NCBI GenBank assembly: GCA_029891385.1
Contig: CM057230.1
Location: 23,192,847-23,256,846 of the forward strand
Origin: Erythroxylum novogranatense
Taxonomy: Eukaryota; Streptophyta; Magnoliopsida; Malpighiales; Erythroxylaceae
Direction: 5' to 3'
DNA length: 64,000 bases
Shown: positions 62,692 to 64,000 of the stretch, in pieces
Numbering within the stretch: position 1 is the stretch's first letter
How the letters are laid out: each line of letters begins with the position of its first letter
Notes under the pieces: generated by a model
What the model was told of the DNA's origin: nothing
Database searches by the model: none
What the model saw: the letters and a program-made list of their open reading frames with translations, nothing else
Program-made: the position numbers and the translations under genes

Positions 62692-62893
62692 TGCCGCGAC
62701 GTGAGGACGTTCATCGCGGCGACAAGGATAGCTCGTTGCGGCGTGGAAGGTTGGGAGGCTCGCCGCGACGTGTTTCAGTAAGCTCGCTGCGGCGAGTAAA
62801 TGAAGGCTCGCCGCGGCGAGGCCTTCGCGCGCACCGCGGCGAGAACACAATTTTCTCGCCGCGTCGCGTCGCAGGCACGCCGCGACGTGCGGC
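62692..62893. repeat. GC-rich palindromic repeat block in the LTR
   Basis: About nine degenerate units, 20-25 bp apart, carry CGCGACG or CGCGGCG cores. One unit, CTCGCCGCGGCGAG (62807-62820), is a perfect 14-bp palindrome. It is the most GC- and CpG-rich stretch of the window, set in AT-rich LTR sequence. Confidence 0.85.
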
Positions 62894-63851
62894 CTTCCAG
62901 TCGTCTTCTCCGCGAGTTTCTCCCTCTTTTATCTCTCAAAACTCAGTAATAATTCCACCAACTATCCCAATCTTTCACATTTAACCACAATAAATGCATT
63001 AAACTCACTAAATAACAATATTAAAGCCATGAAACTTACCAATCACGCTTAAATCGTCAAATCCTCAAAATTTCTCCAACTCTTTTCCCTTTCTCTACAC
63101 CCACGGTTCGGTGAACCTCCCATATGTATGCAAAACTTCATCTTCCTTGGGGTTTCAAATAAATTTTCACCCACAAAGAAGGAACGAGCATGGATTTAGA
63201 AGGAGAATCAGAAATCATCCAAGGAGAAGGAGGAACGATCGTGCCCTACGAAGAGAGGCTTTCCTTTCTTCTCCTCTTATAACCTTAAGCATTTTAAAGG
63301 TTAATCACTTAAACTTCTCATCTTTTTCCTCACCAAACATTTAGATCTCATTTTCTTTTCAATTTATTTTTAGTCCAATTCGTTTCCAAATTTCAACGGC
63401 TGGACACATTAAACTCCTAAAATCATATTTTCTAAATTTCCATAGCCATTGGACAATTATTCCAGTGTTTAAACAATTAATCAGTCCGTTACTCGGAGAA
63501 TTTCCGGTCCAAACTTTTTCTCCCGAATTTTTCAGAAAATTTCTGAAAAGTCAATATCACTAGGCAATTACTCTATACCATTCCTTTTCAAATTTTTAAA
63601 CCCAATCATTCCACAATTCTCATTAAATCATGACCAAATCTAATTATCTCTCCATTTCACAATTCCCATCAGTATCACAATCAAGTGCCGGGAAAATGTC
63701 ATGGATGTATGTACCTATATGTGCATGTACCAATTGACTCTTGACCTCTAAAATTAGAGGCCAAATAAATGCTCAGTCGATAATGTGCGGTGCAGTCCTA
63801 ACCCGTCTCAATTTACCAATATAACTTTTCCATCGGTGACGGGATGTTACA

Positions 63852-64000
63852 AGTTCTCTTTGAGAACTATATATTTCTTCCTTTAATAGATGAAGAGAAA
63901 CCTTCCATACATACATCTTTTTGTCACAATGGAGAGGAACCCTTACAATCATCTTCTTTTGTTACTAGTGAAGAGTAATTATTTACAAGTCTTGTTCAAG
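63852..64000. other. Target duplication and right edge
   Basis: AGTTC at 63852-63856 is the second target copy. The remaining 140 bp hold no recognisable feature; a loosely repeated gaagagaaaccttcc / gagaggaacccttac pattern is present. Confidence 0.5.

Larger units (their letters stand above)
61052..63851 (-). mobile_element. Solo LTR, 2.8 kb, with perfect target duplication
   Basis: On the minus strand it runs from TGTAACATCCCGTC (63851) to GTGGGGTGCTACA (61052), flanked by AGTTC. It keeps the donor-like TTG|GTAAGTTTC at 63040/63039, the GC-rich palindromic repeats 62692-62893, the conserved CATAACTTTTGATG segment, the candidate exon 62243-62180, the hairpin array 61856-61636 and the acceptor-like TTTTTCAG|GAATT at 61447/61446. 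The perfect duplication and clean structure suggest a fairly recent insertion. Confidence 0.93.

Overview
The window is nuclear DNA of a eudicot plant. The evidence is three spliced plant-type genes (a NAC transcription factor, a glycerophosphodiester phosphodiesterase and a small two-exon conserved protein), a plant L1-type LINE, and a dense nest of Ty3/gypsy chromovirus sequences in a generally AT-rich background. The species cannot be named from this sequence.

Layout. 1-1449: start of a minus-strand LTR inserted into the gag of a plus-strand Ty3/gypsy element. 1450-8366: the rest of that element (decayed gag, protease, RT, RNase H, integrase, chromodomain-like tail) and its truncated 3' LTR. 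8367-13240: an antisense gypsy gag/protease remnant split by a plus-strand solo LTR (9583-13077). 13241-14990: AT-rich DNA with one orphan acidic ORF. 15020-16912: a 79-residue two-exon gene. 20937-22121 (minus): a three-exon NAC gene of the NAC083/VNI2 type. 23907-28840 (minus): a 5'-truncated L1. 28860-35145: gene-poor DNA. 35146-41176: old LTR fragments, a solo LTR with perfect target duplication (35606-37538) and a SINE-like unit. 41190-55480: a decayed gypsy pol split by an 11.3-kb minus-strand non-coding LTR element (43777-55096), which resembles a LARD, a large retrotransposon derivative. 55808-58797 (minus): an eight-exon GDPD gene. 61052-63851 (minus): another solo LTR with perfect target duplication.

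The three host genes are unrelated in function as far as the sequence shows. NAC083/VNI2-type proteins regulate xylem differentiation and senescence, and GDPDs release glycerol-3-phosphate from deacylated phospholipids. The long-LTR family accounts for most of the rest.

The most unusual signal is inside those LTRs. At least six copies, some very diverged, keep the same order of parts: a splice-donor-like site, a block of short tandem repeats that often contain CpG palindromes and differ completely between copies, a 64-70 bp segment bounded by acceptor-like and donor-like sites, an array of tiny tandem hairpins usually enclosed by a conserved inverted repeat, and an acceptor-like site about 330-400 bp before the LTR end. 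One diverged LTR replaces the usual hairpins with five hairpins whose loops resemble UUCG tetraloops. These are pattern observations and have not been tested against transcripts.
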